A stretch of DNA of 64,000 nt from Flavobacterium selenitireducens (GTDB lineage Bacteria > Bacteroidota > Bacteroidia > Flavobacteriales > Flavobacteriaceae), in assembly GCF_014748335.1 (NCBI RefSeq), contig NZ_JAAVIY010000006.1, positions 62,001-126,000 of the forward strand, given 5' to 3'. The notes beneath the pieces were generated by a model, which searched no databases, was not told the origin of the DNA, and saw only the letters and a program-made list of their open reading frames with translations. A program made the translations under genes and the position numbers. Shown here one piece after another: positions 8,322 to 17,654 of this stretch (its first letter is position 1; each line of letters begins with the position of its first letter).

Positions 8322-10862
8322 ATGAAAAAAATTACTTTTTTGTTTTCAATGCTGTTATTATTTGCATTGGAAGGGCGTGCGCAGTTCCCGGCTCCGTACT
8401 GCGGCCCCATCACATTTACCAACAATGAGGAGCCGATCACTTTGGTCCAGTTTGCTGGCATCAACAATTCTTCGCCTGCAGCCACAGGAGGAGAGGCGCA
8501 CCAGAATTTTACCGCGATTTCCGGAACGGTCGCCCAGGGAATTTCCTATCCGATCGTGCTGAAAGGAAACACCGACGGTACGACCTTTACCACTTACCTC
8601 AGGGTATTTATCGATTGGAATCAGAACAACGTTTTCACGGACGCCGGGGAATCCTATGACATTGGGACGATTACCGGTTCTACAGGTGCCGATGCCGTCG
8701 TCCTCAACGGAACCATTGCCGTTCCGCCCGGAGCGACACTCGGAACGACGCGCATGCGGGTAATCAAGAAATTCGCCGGCTATTCCGATTCGTGCAATAC
8801 GGTAGGATCGGGTTGGGGCGAAGCCGAAGATTACAGCCTGAACGTAGTGGTGCCTACATGCACACCTCCAACGGTAACATTCGCGGCAGCCAGTTTGTGC
8901 CCGGCGGCGTCCTTCAACGTGACGGTAAACGTTACCACGATGGGATCGGCGGCCTCTTATTCGGTTACGGACAACCAACAAAGTCCGACCCAAACGATTT
9001 CCGCTGCGGGAACGTTGACGTTCGGGCCTTATGCCAGCGGCACGGATGTGCAGATAACCGTTACGGATCAGAACGCCTCGATCTGCAACGTGACAAGTAC
9101 TACTTTGACGGACATTTGTTTGCCAGGTTGCGCGGCAAATCCGAGCCCCGCCAATGGCGCTGTCGACGTGCCGTCGGGACCTATCACACTTGAATGGGAC
9201 GTTCCTACCACAGGCGGAACACCGGTAGAATACGATGTGTATTCCGGCAACGCTCCCGGAGTGCTTGGCTACACAGGAACTTACACGACCAATACGACAG
9301 CAGATGATTTAACGATCAATGCCTATGGCGTCACGATTTACTGGCAGGTTATCGCTATCAATGCCGCAGGTGAAGCCGTCGGTTGTGCCGAATGGAGTTT
9401 TACCGTCGAGGATTCTCCTGGCTACTGCCTCACTGCGCCTGCCGGTTTGTATCCTGGAGCTACCTTTACGCCCGAAACCTGTGATGGCGTAACCGAGAAC
9501 ATCATCGCCAACAATGCCTATGCCGGTGAATATTCCAACGTGAACGTCACCAACGGACAAACCTATACGTTCAAAAGCGGCACGACCGATTTCATCACGA
9601 TCGCCAACACAGATGGATCAGTCCCGGTCGTTTACGGTACGACTCCGCTTACATGGGTTTCCAACCAGACCGGTGTCGTGCGTTTTTACAGCCATGTCGA
9701 TAGCCAGTGCGGCGCCCAGAACACGAACCGCACGCGCTCGATTATTTGTGGCGTTCCTGCCGCAGATGCTCCTGACTATGCGAACTTGCAATGGCCTCCA
9801 ACACAAACCATCACTGAAGGAGGATCGTTTGACGTCTTCGGACAGGTCTATGAGCCAAACGTGACGGAACCGGCCGGACAAGGCGTGGGAATTACCGCCT
9901 GGATAGGGATCAGTGCCACAAACACCAATCCGAACACCTGGGACAACTGGACGGAAATGACATTCAATGCCGCGGCTACCAACGTAGGCAATAATGACGA
10001 ATACACGGCCAACATCGGGGAAGACCTTGACCCGGGCACGTATTATTACGCTACGCGTTACCGCCTCAACCAAGGTGGATACGTATACGGCGGAATCGAC
10101 GGGGAAAATGGAGGGAACTTCTGGAACGGAACACAATACGTCAGCGGCGTTTTGACCGTTACGCCTCCGCCGGCTCCAGCAAACGACGACTGCGCAGCTG
10201 CGACAGTACTTACGGTCGATGCCGCATTCTGTAATGGAAACACTACAAACGGAACTACATTTGGCGCTACCGATTCAGGTGTTGTGGCTCCCGAATGCTT
10301 TAACTACGGCGAAAATGACGTATGGTATTCGTTCGTCGCTCCTGATGATACGGCTACTGTAGATGTGTCAACCGACTTTTTGGGAGGAACTTTGTATGAC
10401 ACTGAAATCGCCTTGTACTCCGGAGTTTGCGGAACACTGGTCGAAATCGCCTGTAGCCAGGATGATGGAACCACAACGCTTCCTAACGGATCTTCCTGGA
10501 ATTCCCTGATCACAGATGCAGAAGTAACGGCCGGAGCTACATATTACGTGCGCGTTTCGGGATATAGCGAAGATGCTGTTGGAACATTCTGCGTTGAAGT
10601 GTCGAGAAACCAGCTTTCGGTTTCGGATGCTTCACGGAACAAGTTTGCCGTCTCTCCAAACCCGGTAAGCGACGTATTGACGATTTCCGGCAGTCAGGAA
10701 ACAACTTCGGCTACGGTACGCAATCTTTTGGGCCAACAGGTCATGTTCCAGAAATTGAACGGGGAACGACAAATCAACATGAGTGGTTTGCCGAGCGGCA
10801 CCTATATGGTCGAACTCGCTTCCGAAAATGGAAACCAAACGGTAAAGGTCATCAAACAATAA
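8322..10862 (+). CDS. Large secreted GEVED-domain protein with T9SS type A sorting domain
   Basis: An 846-residue exported protein. Residues 1-21 form a signal peptide ending at GRAQ. A GEVED domain (about 60-175) contains FIDWNQNNVFTDAGESYDIG and GWGEAEDYSLNV. A fibronectin/Ig-like segment (about 275-365) and a cysteine-containing beta-rich region follow. A pre-peptidase-like jelly-roll (about 625-755) contains NDVWYSFVAP. The last 75 residues are a type A T9SS sorting domain (FAVSPNPVSDVLTI ... LPSGTYMVELA ... VKVIKQ). It is expected to be exported by the SPI/T9SS route and attached to or released from the surface. No catalytic domain is recognised, so adhesion is possible. It stands alone between two terminators. 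Confidence 0.88.
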   Translation: MKKITFLFSMLLLFALEGRAQFPAPYCGPITFTNNEEPITLVQFAGINNSSPAATGGEAHQNFTAISGTVAQGISYPIVLKGNTDGTTFTTYLRVFIDWNQNNVFTDAGESYDIGTITGSTGADAVVLNGTIAVPPGATLGTTRMRVIKKFAGYSDSCNTVGSGWGEAEDYSLNVVVPTCTPPTVTFAAASLCPAASFNVTVNVTTMGSAASYSVTDNQQSPTQTISAAGTLTFGPYASGTDVQITVTDQNASICNVTSTTLTDICLPGCAANPSPANGAVDVPSGPITLEWDVPTTGGTPVEYDVYSGNAPGVLGYTGTYTTNTTADDLTINAYGVTIYWQVIAINAAGEAVGCAEWSFTVEDSPGYCLTAPAGLYPGATFTPETCDGVTENIIANNAYAGEYSNVNVTNGQTYTFKSGTTDFITIANTDGSVPVVYGTTPLTWVSNQTGVVRFYSHVDSQCGAQNTNRTRSIICGVPAADAPDYANLQWPPTQTITEGGSFDVFGQVYEPNVTEPAGQGVGITAWIGISATNTNPNTWDNWTEMTFNAAATNVGNNDEYTANIGEDLDPGTYYYATRYRLNQGGYVYGGIDGENGGNFWNGTQYVSGVLTVTPPPAPANDDCAAATVLTVDAAFCNGNTTNGTTFGATDSGVVAPECFNYGENDVWYSFVAPDDTATVDVSTDFLGGTLYDTEIALYSGVCGTLVEIACSQDDGTTTLPNGSSWNSLITDAEVTAGATYYVRVSGYSEDAVGTFCVEVSRNQLSVSDASRNKFAVSPNPVSDVLTISGSQETTSATVRNLLGQQVMFQKLNGERQINMSGLPSGTYMVELASENGNQTVKVIKQ

Positions 10863-10879
10863 CCTTGCTGCCATAAATT

Positions 10880-10916
10880 CAAAAGCCACTCTTAACCGGG
10901 TGGCTTTTTTATTGTC
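10880..10916 (+). terminator. Terminator after the GEVED/T9SS gene
   Basis: AAAAGCCAC and GTGGCTTTTTT flank a loop of about 10 bases, followed by a T-rich run, about 20 bases after the stop codon. Confidence 0.75.
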
Positions 10917-11005
10917 GGACAAATCGTTACGCCCGAAAGCCGAATTGTTAAAAATGCAGCGGCCGGCGCAAGGCGATTTTCCTTTGAAAGGTTATCTTTG
11001 TCTCT

Positions 11006-12010
11006 ATGAAGCCGATGTATTTCTCGATAATAGTTCCGGTCTACAACAGGCCCGAGGAAATGAGGGAATTTCTCGAAAGTCTCTCCCGATCTGACTACCA
11101 AACTCCTTTTGAAGTCGTCGTGGTCGAAGACGGTTCGGGCATCCCGTGCAGGGAAGTGGTCGAGCATTATTCCGCCAAACTGAATCTTTCGTATTATTTC
11201 AAGCCCAATTCCGGGCCCGGTGATTCGAGGAATTTCGGTATGGAAAAAGCCATAGGCGACTATTTCCTGATTTTTGATTCGGATTGCCTGATCCCGCCAC
11301 ATTACCTTTCGGTCGTCGATTCGGAATTGAAAAAAGATTATGTCGATTGCTTCGGCGGACCCGATGCGGCCCACGATTCGTTTTCGGACGTGCAAAAAGC
11401 GATCAATTTCGCCATGACGTCGATTATCACCACCGGAGGAATCCGGGGAGGATCGGAAACGGTCGACAAATTCCAACCGCGTAGCTTCAACATGGGACTT
11501 TCGAGAAAAGCGTTCGAGGCCTCGAAGGGCTTCGGCGACATTCATCCCGGAGAAGATCCCGATCTTTCGATCCGATTGTGGGAAATGGGATTTCGCACGC
11601 GTCTCTTCGCTAAAGCATTCGTATTCCACAAGCGGCGCATCGACTGGGGCAAATTCTACAAACAAGTCAATAAATTCGGCAAGGCGCGCCCGATACTCGA
11701 CAGTTGGTACCCTAAATACGCCAAGCTGGCTTTTTTCGCACCTACCGTGTTTATCCTGGGAATTCCCATATCGTTGCTGCTGGCCGGTGTCGGCATATGG
11801 CATTTCGCCTTCGTTTATTTGCTGTATTTCGCATTTGCATTTCTCTTGTCGGCTTCCCAAAACAGTTTTAGGATCGGCCTTTATTCCGTCGTGGCCATCG
11901 CCATACAATTTTACGGATATGGAACCGGTTTCCTGAAATCATTTTACAACGTTCGATTGCTGAAACGCAGGCCAGAGTTGGTCTTTCCTGAATTATTCTT
12001 CAAAAGATGA
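11006..12010 (+). CDS. Family 2 glycosyltransferase with C-terminal membrane segments
   Basis: A 334-residue GT-A fold enzyme. The start IIVPVYNRPEEMREFL, the nucleotide/metal motif DSD (91-93) and an acidic GEDPDLSIRLWEMG motif (181-194) mark family 2. Two or three hydrophobic segments between about 240 and 315 anchor the C-terminus in the inner membrane. A sugar-nucleotide donor is assumed, with a lipid or glycan acceptor; the actual substrate is unknown. A TATCTTTG box ends 5 bases before the ATG without a clear -33 element. The stop overlaps coaE by 4 bases, so the two are translationally linked. Confidence 0.85.
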   Translation: MKPMYFSIIVPVYNRPEEMREFLESLSRSDYQTPFEVVVVEDGSGIPCREVVEHYSAKLNLSYYFKPNSGPGDSRNFGMEKAIGDYFLIFDSDCLIPPHYLSVVDSELKKDYVDCFGGPDAAHDSFSDVQKAINFAMTSIITTGGIRGGSETVDKFQPRSFNMGLSRKAFEASKGFGDIHPGEDPDLSIRLWEMGFRTRLFAKAFVFHKRRIDWGKFYKQVNKFGKARPILDSWYPKYAKLAFFAPTVFILGIPISLLLAGVGIWHFAFVYLLYFAFAFLLSASQNSFRIGLYSVVAIAIQFYGYGTGFLKSFYNVRLLKRRPELVFPELFFKR

Positions 12011-12591
12011 CACACGTAATCGGGCTTACCGGAGGAATCGGCAGCGGAAAGTCGACGATAGCGCGCATGTTTGCGGAATTGGGCGTCCCTGTCTATTATG
12101 CCGATGATGCCGGCAGGGAAGTGATGGCGTCTGCGGCCATGCTTGCTGAATTAAAAGCTGCGTTCGGCTCGGAAATCGTCGAAAATGAAACAGTCAATCG
12201 AAAAAAGCTAGCCGACATCGTTTTCTCTGACAAACGCAAATTGCAAATGTTAAACGACCTGGTGCATCCTCGCGTTAAAATTCATTTTCAGGAGTGGCTT
12301 TCACAACACGCTTTGGCTGATTTTGTGCTGCGCGAAGCAGCGATTCTGTTCGAAAGTGGAAGCTATAAGGATTGTAAGAAAATCATTACCGTGACCGCTC
12401 CCGTAGCGACTCGGATACAAAGGGTTATGGAAAGAGACGGCGTCGCCAAAGAACACGTCACTGCCCGTATGGAGAACCAGTGGACGGACGAGCGGAAGAT
12501 GGCCTTAAGTGACTATGTGATAGTCAACGACGACCTCGGATCGACCCGCGAACAAGTAGTTAAAATCTTCAAAACTCTGAAAAAACTGTAA
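12007..12591 (+). CDS. coaE: Dephospho-CoA kinase CoaE
   Basis: A 194-residue P-loop kinase that phosphorylates the 3'-hydroxyl of dephospho-CoA, the last step of coenzyme A synthesis. The Walker A motif GGIGSGKST sits at about residues 9-17. YYADDAGREVM (about 30-40) and LVHPRV are the family's CoA-binding landmarks. Length fits the family. The ATG overlaps the glycosyltransferase stop (ATGA). The cytoplasmic location is clear. Together with coaBC upstream, two of the CoA steps are covered in this window. Confidence 0.95.
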   Translation: MTHVIGLTGGIGSGKSTIARMFAELGVPVYYADDAGREVMASAAMLAELKAAFGSEIVENETVNRKKLADIVFSDKRKLQMLNDLVHPRVKIHFQEWLSQHALADFVLREAAILFESGSYKDCKKIITVTAPVATRIQRVMERDGVAKEHVTARMENQWTDERKMALSDYVIVNDDLGSTREQVVKIFKTLKKL

Positions 12592-12660
12592 TTTTTTGGG
12601 CGGATGTTAATGTTTGGTTAATCTATCAAACGTCTAAATGTTAAAATGTTAATTTTGTGA

Positions 12661-14244
12661 ATGATGAATAAGTTGTTTTTCCGATTGCTCGTCGTTCTCA
12701 TGAGTTTGTCCCTGATCGGAATAATCCTCGTTCAGGTTTATTGGTTTGATACGTCATTCAAAAACAATGACGAACAGTTTCGTTTTCACGTCAAGCAAAT
12801 CATGAGCAACGTGGCCGAACAGCTGCAAAAAGAGGAGATGTACAGCTTCATAAGCCGGTACAACCGACTCAAGGACAGCACCGGGAAGGCGCCCGCGAAG
12901 AGCGATTTTCTCGAATTCGGTTACTATCAGCGCGACAAGCGGACCAATGAGACCATCGTATACTCGAACAGCATTTTCTCGGAAGATTACAATCTGTCCT
13001 CGTTCTTTGATAAATTGCCAGACAGCACGAAGATCAAAAGTTTTACGGCCAAACGAACCACTGAAATATACAGTCGCAACGGCCTTGACGTATCGGGAAT
13101 GCCAGCCAAAACGACTCCCGACATCAAAATCGAGAGATCCGGCAGCGACGACATCCTGAACCAGGCGCAATTCGACATGTATTTCAAGGATATTGCCGCA
13201 GTACAACCGTTGCAGCAACGCGTCAGCAAAGAAAAGCTCCAGAAATTGCTCACCCGCGAACTGGATCAATTTGGCGTGAAGACCTCTTATGAATATGCGG
13301 TTTACAGCAACGGGTTGGCCACGAAAGTAAAGTCGGACCGGTTCGCGTATGATAAATATGCGACGTATTCCATCCCGATATTTACCAACGACGAGAGTTC
13401 GAACAGTTATCAGTTGCTCGTGAGCTTCCCTCAGAAAAAGAAATTTCTTTTCTCTGAATTGGTCGGGATCACGGTACTTTCGATCGTATTTACGCTCATT
13501 ATTATCATTACCTATTCAAGTGCCTTGAACCAGTTGATCAAGCAGCGCCAGATTTCGGAAATCAAAACCGATTTCATCAACAACATGACGCACGAGTTCA
13601 AAACGCCGATCGCGACGATAAACTTGGCGCTTGATGCGATAAAGAATCCGAAAATCATCGACAACCAAGACGCGGTAAAACGCTATTTGCAGATGATACG
13701 CGACGAGAACAAACGCATGCACGCCCAGGTCGAGAACGTACTCAGGATATCGAAGCTCGAAAAGAAAGAGCTCGAAATCACCAAGGAATCCAATGACGTA
13801 CACGAAATCCTCGAGGAAGCCATCGAACACGTAAGCCTGATTTTGGAAGATCGCCAGGGAACGATCACGACGCATTTCAATGCCAAGCGATCTACCGTTC
13901 TTTTGAACGACGTGCATTTCACCAACGTTCTGGTGAACATTCTGGACAATGCAATCAAATATACACCCGGAATCCCCGAGGTAGACGTGACGACAGAAAA
14001 CGTAAAGGACTTTGTCATCATTCGCGTCAAAGACAACGGGATCGGGATGAGCAAAGCGGCACAAAAACGAATTTTTGAGAAATTCTACCGCGAGCACACG
14101 GGCGATATCCACAACGTTAAAGGCCACGGTTTAGGTCTTGCTTACGTGAAGCGGATCGTCGACGACCACAACGGTCAGGTTTTTGTCGAAAGTGAAAAAG
14201 GGAAGGGTAGCACCTTCATTATCAAGATACCACTAATTAACTAA
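12661..14244 (+). CDS. Membrane sensor histidine kinase (two-component)
   Basis: A 527-residue inner-membrane sensor kinase. One transmembrane helix lies at about 6-28 and a second at about 268-290, enclosing a periplasmic sensor region of about 240 residues with no recognised fold. The H-box FINNMTHEFKTPIATINL gives the phospho-accepting His; the N-box NILDNAIKYTP and G-boxes DNGIGMS and GHGLGLAYV complete the HATPase. ATG codons at 12661 and 12664 are both usable. A TAATTTTG box (12650-12657) lies 3 bases before the first ATG. The response regulator gene follows after 10 bases. Together they resemble the Bacteroides RprXY pair. The signal is unknown. Confidence 0.9.
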   Translation: MMNKLFFRLLVVLMSLSLIGIILVQVYWFDTSFKNNDEQFRFHVKQIMSNVAEQLQKEEMYSFISRYNRLKDSTGKAPAKSDFLEFGYYQRDKRTNETIVYSNSIFSEDYNLSSFFDKLPDSTKIKSFTAKRTTEIYSRNGLDVSGMPAKTTPDIKIERSGSDDILNQAQFDMYFKDIAAVQPLQQRVSKEKLQKLLTRELDQFGVKTSYEYAVYSNGLATKVKSDRFAYDKYATYSIPIFTNDESSNSYQLLVSFPQKKKFLFSELVGITVLSIVFTLIIIITYSSALNQLIKQRQISEIKTDFINNMTHEFKTPIATINLALDAIKNPKIIDNQDAVKRYLQMIRDENKRMHAQVENVLRISKLEKKELEITKESNDVHEILEEAIEHVSLILEDRQGTITTHFNAKRSTVLLNDVHFTNVLVNILDNAIKYTPGIPEVDVTTENVKDFVIIRVKDNGIGMSKAAQKRIFEKFYREHTGDIHNVKGHGLGLAYVKRIVDDHNGQVFVESEKGKGSTFIIKIPLIN

Positions 14245-14254
14245 GCGAACAGCT

Positions 14255-14971
14255 ATGGAAACGGAAAATAAGAAGATCCTATTAGTAGAAGACGACCAGA
14301 ATTTCGGGGCGATCCTAAAAGACTACCTCACCCTGAACGATTTTGACGTTACCCTCGCCAAAAACGGCATGGAAGGCTTCGAAAAATTCAAAAAAGATAC
14401 ATACGATCTCTGCATACTTGACGTCATGATGCCCTACAAGGACGGCTACACCCTGGCAAAGGAAATCAGGGAAAAGAACAAGGACGTCCCGATTATCTTC
14501 CTCACGGCGAAATCCATGAAAGAAGACGTGCTCAAAGGCTATAAAGTCGGTGCGGACGATTACCTGAACAAACCATTTGATTCCGAGGTGTTGCTGATGA
14601 AAATCAAAGCCATCATGCAGCGCAAGGCCGCCGATACCAAGAACGACAACGTTAAGTTTGAATTCAACATCGGCAATTTCCACCTCAATTCAAAATTGCG
14701 CTTTTTGACCTACAAAGACGAAGAGCCTATCAAATTGTCGCCAAAGGAGAATGAGTTGCTCAAGCTTCTCGTGTTGCATGAAAACGACCTTATGCCGCGC
14801 GAGTTGGCGCTGACCAAAATCTGGAGGGACGACAATTACTTTACCTCGCGAAGCATGGATGTCTACATCGCCAAGCTTAGAAAATACCTCAAGCGCGACG
14901 AGGACGTCGAAATCCTCAACATTCACGGAGAAGGTTTCAGGCTTGTCGTAAAGAATGGAGCTGAAAAATAA
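14255..14971 (+). CDS. OmpR/RprY-type response regulator
   Basis: A 238-residue regulator. The receiver domain (about 1-125) has acidic residues DD at 13-14, the phosphorylation site Asp56 in CILDVMMP, and a Lys in NKPFD near 107. A winged-helix DNA-binding domain fills the C-terminal 100 residues (LSPKENELLKLLV ... SMDVYIAKLRKYL ... NIHGEGFRLV). It is the cognate partner of the kinase 10 bases upstream. The closest relatives I recognise are RprY-like regulators of Bacteroidota. Targets cannot be read from the sequence. A terminator follows immediately. Confidence 0.92.
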   Translation: METENKKILLVEDDQNFGAILKDYLTLNDFDVTLAKNGMEGFEKFKKDTYDLCILDVMMPYKDGYTLAKEIREKNKDVPIIFLTAKSMKEDVLKGYKVGADDYLNKPFDSEVLLMKIKAIMQRKAADTKNDNVKFEFNIGNFHLNSKLRFLTYKDEEPIKLSPKENELLKLLVLHENDLMPRELALTKIWRDDNYFTSRSMDVYIAKLRKYLKRDEDVEILNIHGEGFRLVVKNGAEK

Positions 14972-14973
14972 GA

Positions 14974-15006
14974 AGATCCTCGGTTAGCGCCGGGGATTTT
15001 TTGTTT
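14974..15006 (+). terminator. Terminator of the two-component operon
   Basis: GATCCTCGG, TTAGCG and CCGGGGATTTTTTG form a strong stem of 8 pairs with a T run, directly after the response regulator stop. Confidence 0.8.
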
Positions 15007-15009
15007 AAT

Positions 15010-15179
15010 GTTTGAAGTTTAAAGTTTGGAGCTGATCCCGCTGTACGCTATAGTTTTACAGTTGAAGCCGCTTTTTTGAACTCGTTTTTCGGGCTCCCTC
15101 CGGTCGCCCTCAAACATCGTCAAAAAAGGCGTCCCCAACTGCAAAAGCTGCCGCTTCCATCGGGGCTAGGCTTCGATCG
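15010..15179. repeat. Dispersed flavobacterial intergenic repeat, copy 1
   Basis: This convergent gap between a + gene and a - gene has no ORF. It carries blocks GATCCCGCTGTACGCTATA, CGGGCTCCCTCCGGTCGCCC and GCTGCCGCTTCCATCGGGGC. The same block order, diverged, is found at about 38640-38825 (GGCTGTCCGCTTC, GCTTCCTCTGGTCGCG, GCTGACCGCTTCCATCCGGG). I recall similar elements scattered through Flavobacterium genomes. No transposase is associated with either copy. Confidence 0.6.
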
Positions 15180-15911
15180 TCAACAAGAAATCTTCAATCC
15201 GAAACACGCCTTGTCATCCTTGAGAATGCCAAATGTGCGCTGCTGCACATCAGCCTTTATTTCGACGACATCATCCAAGACCAACTCCTTCATAAAATTC
15301 ATGTCGATCGATTGTATTCGGTTTGCCATCAGTACTTCCGGGTCAAATTGGTCGAGGCACCACTCGAGATATTTTACGTTATTGGCATGATTGACGATGT
15401 CGAGATCGGAAATCAGTACTTTGTGATCGGCCAGTTTGATATCCAAATCGTAAAGATCCACTTTTGAAGTGCGCTCGTTTGTCGAGAAGTCATCGGCAAA
15501 TTTTTCGAAATGTTCGTGGGGCAACGCGAGTGCTTCAGGTCTTCGCGAGGCCGTGTTGAAAACAGCCCAAAACGTTTCGCATCCTACGATTTTCCTGTCG
15601 CCGGCATACATCTCCAGCGCACGGACAGATCGGGAATTCTCAAGGCTCACGATCCAAGTCTTTATAGTCACCTTGTCCTTCCACTTTGGCAATTCCAGGA
15701 TTTCGACGCGCATCCGGCTCAACACCCATGCTTGTTGGTAAGCCTGCATATCGCTGAAGCTGATACCACCCATTTCGGCGTGGTCGCCAGCGGCCAATTG
15801 CAGCAAATTGCACAGATCGGTAAGCCGCAAATGCCCGTTTGGCAAGCATTGCGTAAAATCTATCGTTCGCTTGTGGGAATAAAAGGATGTGAAGTTTTCG
15901 GCTATCGGCAT
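15180..15911 (-). CDS. Acyl-[acyl-carrier-protein] thioesterase
   Basis: A 243-residue double hot-dog thioesterase of the FatA/FatB-like bacterial family. It releases fatty acids from acyl-ACP in the cytoplasm. The second hot-dog carries the conserved DLDIVNHANNVKYLEWCLD stretch (about 168-186), with the catalytic Asn/His in NHANN. The first hot-dog includes the AWVLSRMRVEI strand and WIVSLENSRSVR. It lies 1 base after miaA on the same strand, at the distal end of the exonuclease-channel-miaA-thioesterase run. The acyl chain specificity cannot be judged. Confidence 0.9.
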   Translation of the reverse strand: MPIAENFTSFYSHKRTIDFTQCLPNGHLRLTDLCNLLQLAAGDHAEMGGISFSDMQAYQQAWVLSRMRVEILELPKWKDKVTIKTWIVSLENSRSVRALEMYAGDRKIVGCETFWAVFNTASRRPEALALPHEHFEKFADDFSTNERTSKVDLYDLDIKLADHKVLISDLDIVNHANNVKYLEWCLDQFDPEVLMANRIQSIDMNFMKELVLDDVVEIKADVQQRTFGILKDDKACFGLKISC

Positions 15912-15912
15912 G

Positions 15913-16827
15913 CTATCGGCTTTTTTGTGACATCGTGTTTGCTATGTAAGCGTGTATGGAGAGGCGATCATCAAATGCAAACCAGGTCGTATCGTTATTT
16001 CTTCGGAACCACGTCAATTGCCGTTTGGCGAAACGTCTTGTATTCGTCTTGATCGCCTCGACAGCGGTTTCCAAATTGGTCTTGCCGTCAAAATAGTCGA
16101 ACAATTCCCGATATCCTACGGTTTGCAAGGCGTTCAATTGTCGATACGGATATACGGCTTGTGCCTCCTCTACAAGCCCTTTTTCGAGCATGATGTCGAC
16201 CCGTTTGTCAATGCGGTCGTAAATGATCCCGCGAGGCGCGTCAAGGCCAATCACGATGGGAGTGAATCGGCGTACCTTGGTTTCCCGTTTGCGGAAAGAG
16301 GAGTAAGGCTGGCCCGTCCCGATGCAAACTTCGAGCGCGCGCATCATCCGTTGCGGATTCTGTATATCAGCCTCGGCAAAATAGTACGGATCGTATTTTC
16401 GCACCTCCGATTGTAAGTGCGTCAACCCGTACTTGGCATAGTCAGCCGAGACCGCGGCACGCACTGCCGAATCAATCTCGGGAAATTCGTCAAATCCGTT
16501 GAGTACGGCATCGACATAGAGCCCAGAGCCGCCAACCATTACGGCAACGTCGCGGGTCTCGAACAACTCATCGAGTTTTGCAATGGCGTCGGTTTCAAAA
16601 TCGCCTACGGTGTAGCGCTCAAAAATGGATTTATTGTGGATGAAGTGATGTGTTGCCGCCGCGAGCTCGTCTGCCTCGGGAACCGCGGTGCCAATAGCCA
16701 TCTCCCGGTAAAACTGGCGCGAATCGCACGAAATGATCTCGCAATCGAACGCCTGCGCAAGTTCAATGCCCAGCGCGGTTTTTCCAATTGCCGTTGGCCC
16801 GACTATCGTGATGAGAAATTTGCTCAT
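15913..16827 (-). CDS. miaA: tRNA dimethylallyltransferase MiaA
   Basis: A 304-residue enzyme that adds a dimethylallyl group to N6 of A37 in tRNAs reading UNN codons. The P-loop GPTAIGKT (about 9-16) and SCDSRQFYREMAIGTA (about 33-48) are diagnostic. GGSGLYVDAV lies near 100, and QTVGYRELFDYFDG is the usual C-terminal landmark. The protein is cytoplasmic. It overlaps the upstream channel gene by 4 bases and is followed 1 base later by the thioesterase, so it is part of a tight operon. Confidence 0.96.
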   Translation of the reverse strand: MSKFLITIVGPTAIGKTALGIELAQAFDCEIISCDSRQFYREMAIGTAVPEADELAAATHHFIHNKSIFERYTVGDFETDAIAKLDELFETRDVAVMVGGSGLYVDAVLNGFDEFPEIDSAVRAAVSADYAKYGLTHLQSEVRKYDPYYFAEADIQNPQRMMRALEVCIGTGQPYSSFRKRETKVRRFTPIVIGLDAPRGIIYDRIDKRVDIMLEKGLVEEAQAVYPYRQLNALQTVGYRELFDYFDGKTNLETAVEAIKTNTRRFAKRQLTWFRRNNDTTWFAFDDRLSIHAYIANTMSQKSR

Positions 16828-17645
16828 GAGTTCAGGATGTGCCCGCAGTTATAGCAGAATCTGGCGTCATCCCTGTGGTGATCGGCGTTGCAGCTCGGGC
16901 ATTTTTGAGTGTTGAGATGGACTGCTTGCCCTCTCATGAGCTGAGCGCCCACCAATCCGGTAGGGACGGCGATGATACCATAACCCAGTATCATGATCAG
17001 GGACGAAATCAGTTGTCCGAGAGGCGTGGCCGGCGTAATGTCTCCAAAACCTACGGTCGTTAGGGTGACGATTGTCCAATAAACGCTCATCGGGATACTT
17101 GAAAAGCCGTGTTCCGGCCCTTCGACGATATACATGACCGTGCCTAACATCACGCAAAGCACGACAACCGTGAAAAGGAAAACGGCGATTTTGGTACGGC
17201 TTCGTTTGAGAGCGTCGGCCAATTGGTTGGCAGCGCCCACGAAGTGAACGAGTTTCAATATGCGGAATATGCGCAGCAGACGGAATGCGCGCAACGAGAC
17301 CAAAAAGTGCAATCCGGGGAAAATCAGGTCGATGTAGGACGGCAGCAGCGAGAGCAGGTCGATCATCCCGTAAAGGCTGACGATGTACGCATATGGTTTT
17401 TTTACCGAAACGATCCGGCCTATATATTCGATAGTGAAAAATATCGTTATGACCCACTCCACGATGGCGAGTTCGCGACCGTAGACGATCTGCACCGATG
17501 CCACGCTTTCGAGCATAACGGCAGCGATACTTAAAATTATCAGGCCTAATAATATGAGGTCGAATACTTTACCTGCCGGAGTGTCCGCTTCATAAATGAC
17601 GGTATGCAGTCTACTCCGGAACCTGTTTTTGGCGCTTTCTATCAT
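16824..17645 (-). CDS. Voltage-gated K+ channel-like protein with C-terminal zinc ribbon
   Basis: A 273-residue inner-membrane ion channel. It has six hydrophobic segments of the S1-S6 plan. An S4-like helix (LRAFRLLRIFRILKL) spaces Arg119, 122, 125 and 128 every three residues. The K+ selectivity filter TTVGFGD is at 196-202. After S6, the tail (about 240-273) holds two cysteine pairs, CPSC (249-252) and CYNC (264-267), typical of a zinc ribbon. That tail is an unusual addition for a Kv channel and may act as a cytoplasmic metal-binding or assembly module. It overlaps miaA by 4 bases and lies 9 bases after the exonuclease gene. Confidence 0.88.
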   Translation of the reverse strand: MIESAKNRFRSRLHTVIYEADTPAGKVFDLILLGLIILSIAAVMLESVASVQIVYGRELAIVEWVITIFFTIEYIGRIVSVKKPYAYIVSLYGMIDLLSLLPSYIDLIFPGLHFLVSLRAFRLLRIFRILKLVHFVGAANQLADALKRSRTKIAVFLFTVVVLCVMLGTVMYIVEGPEHGFSSIPMSVYWTIVTLTTVGFGDITPATPLGQLISSLIMILGYGIIAVPTGLVGAQLMRGQAVHLNTQKCPSCNADHHRDDARFCYNCGHILNS

Positions 17646-17654
17646 CCCATCAAG

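Noticed and set aside
10892..11908. Long minus-strand open frame of 338 codons opposite the glycosyltransferase gene
   Set aside because: The plus strand has an unambiguous family 2 glycosyltransferase here and the minus translation is Arg/His-rich with no fold or motif. It is a shadow.
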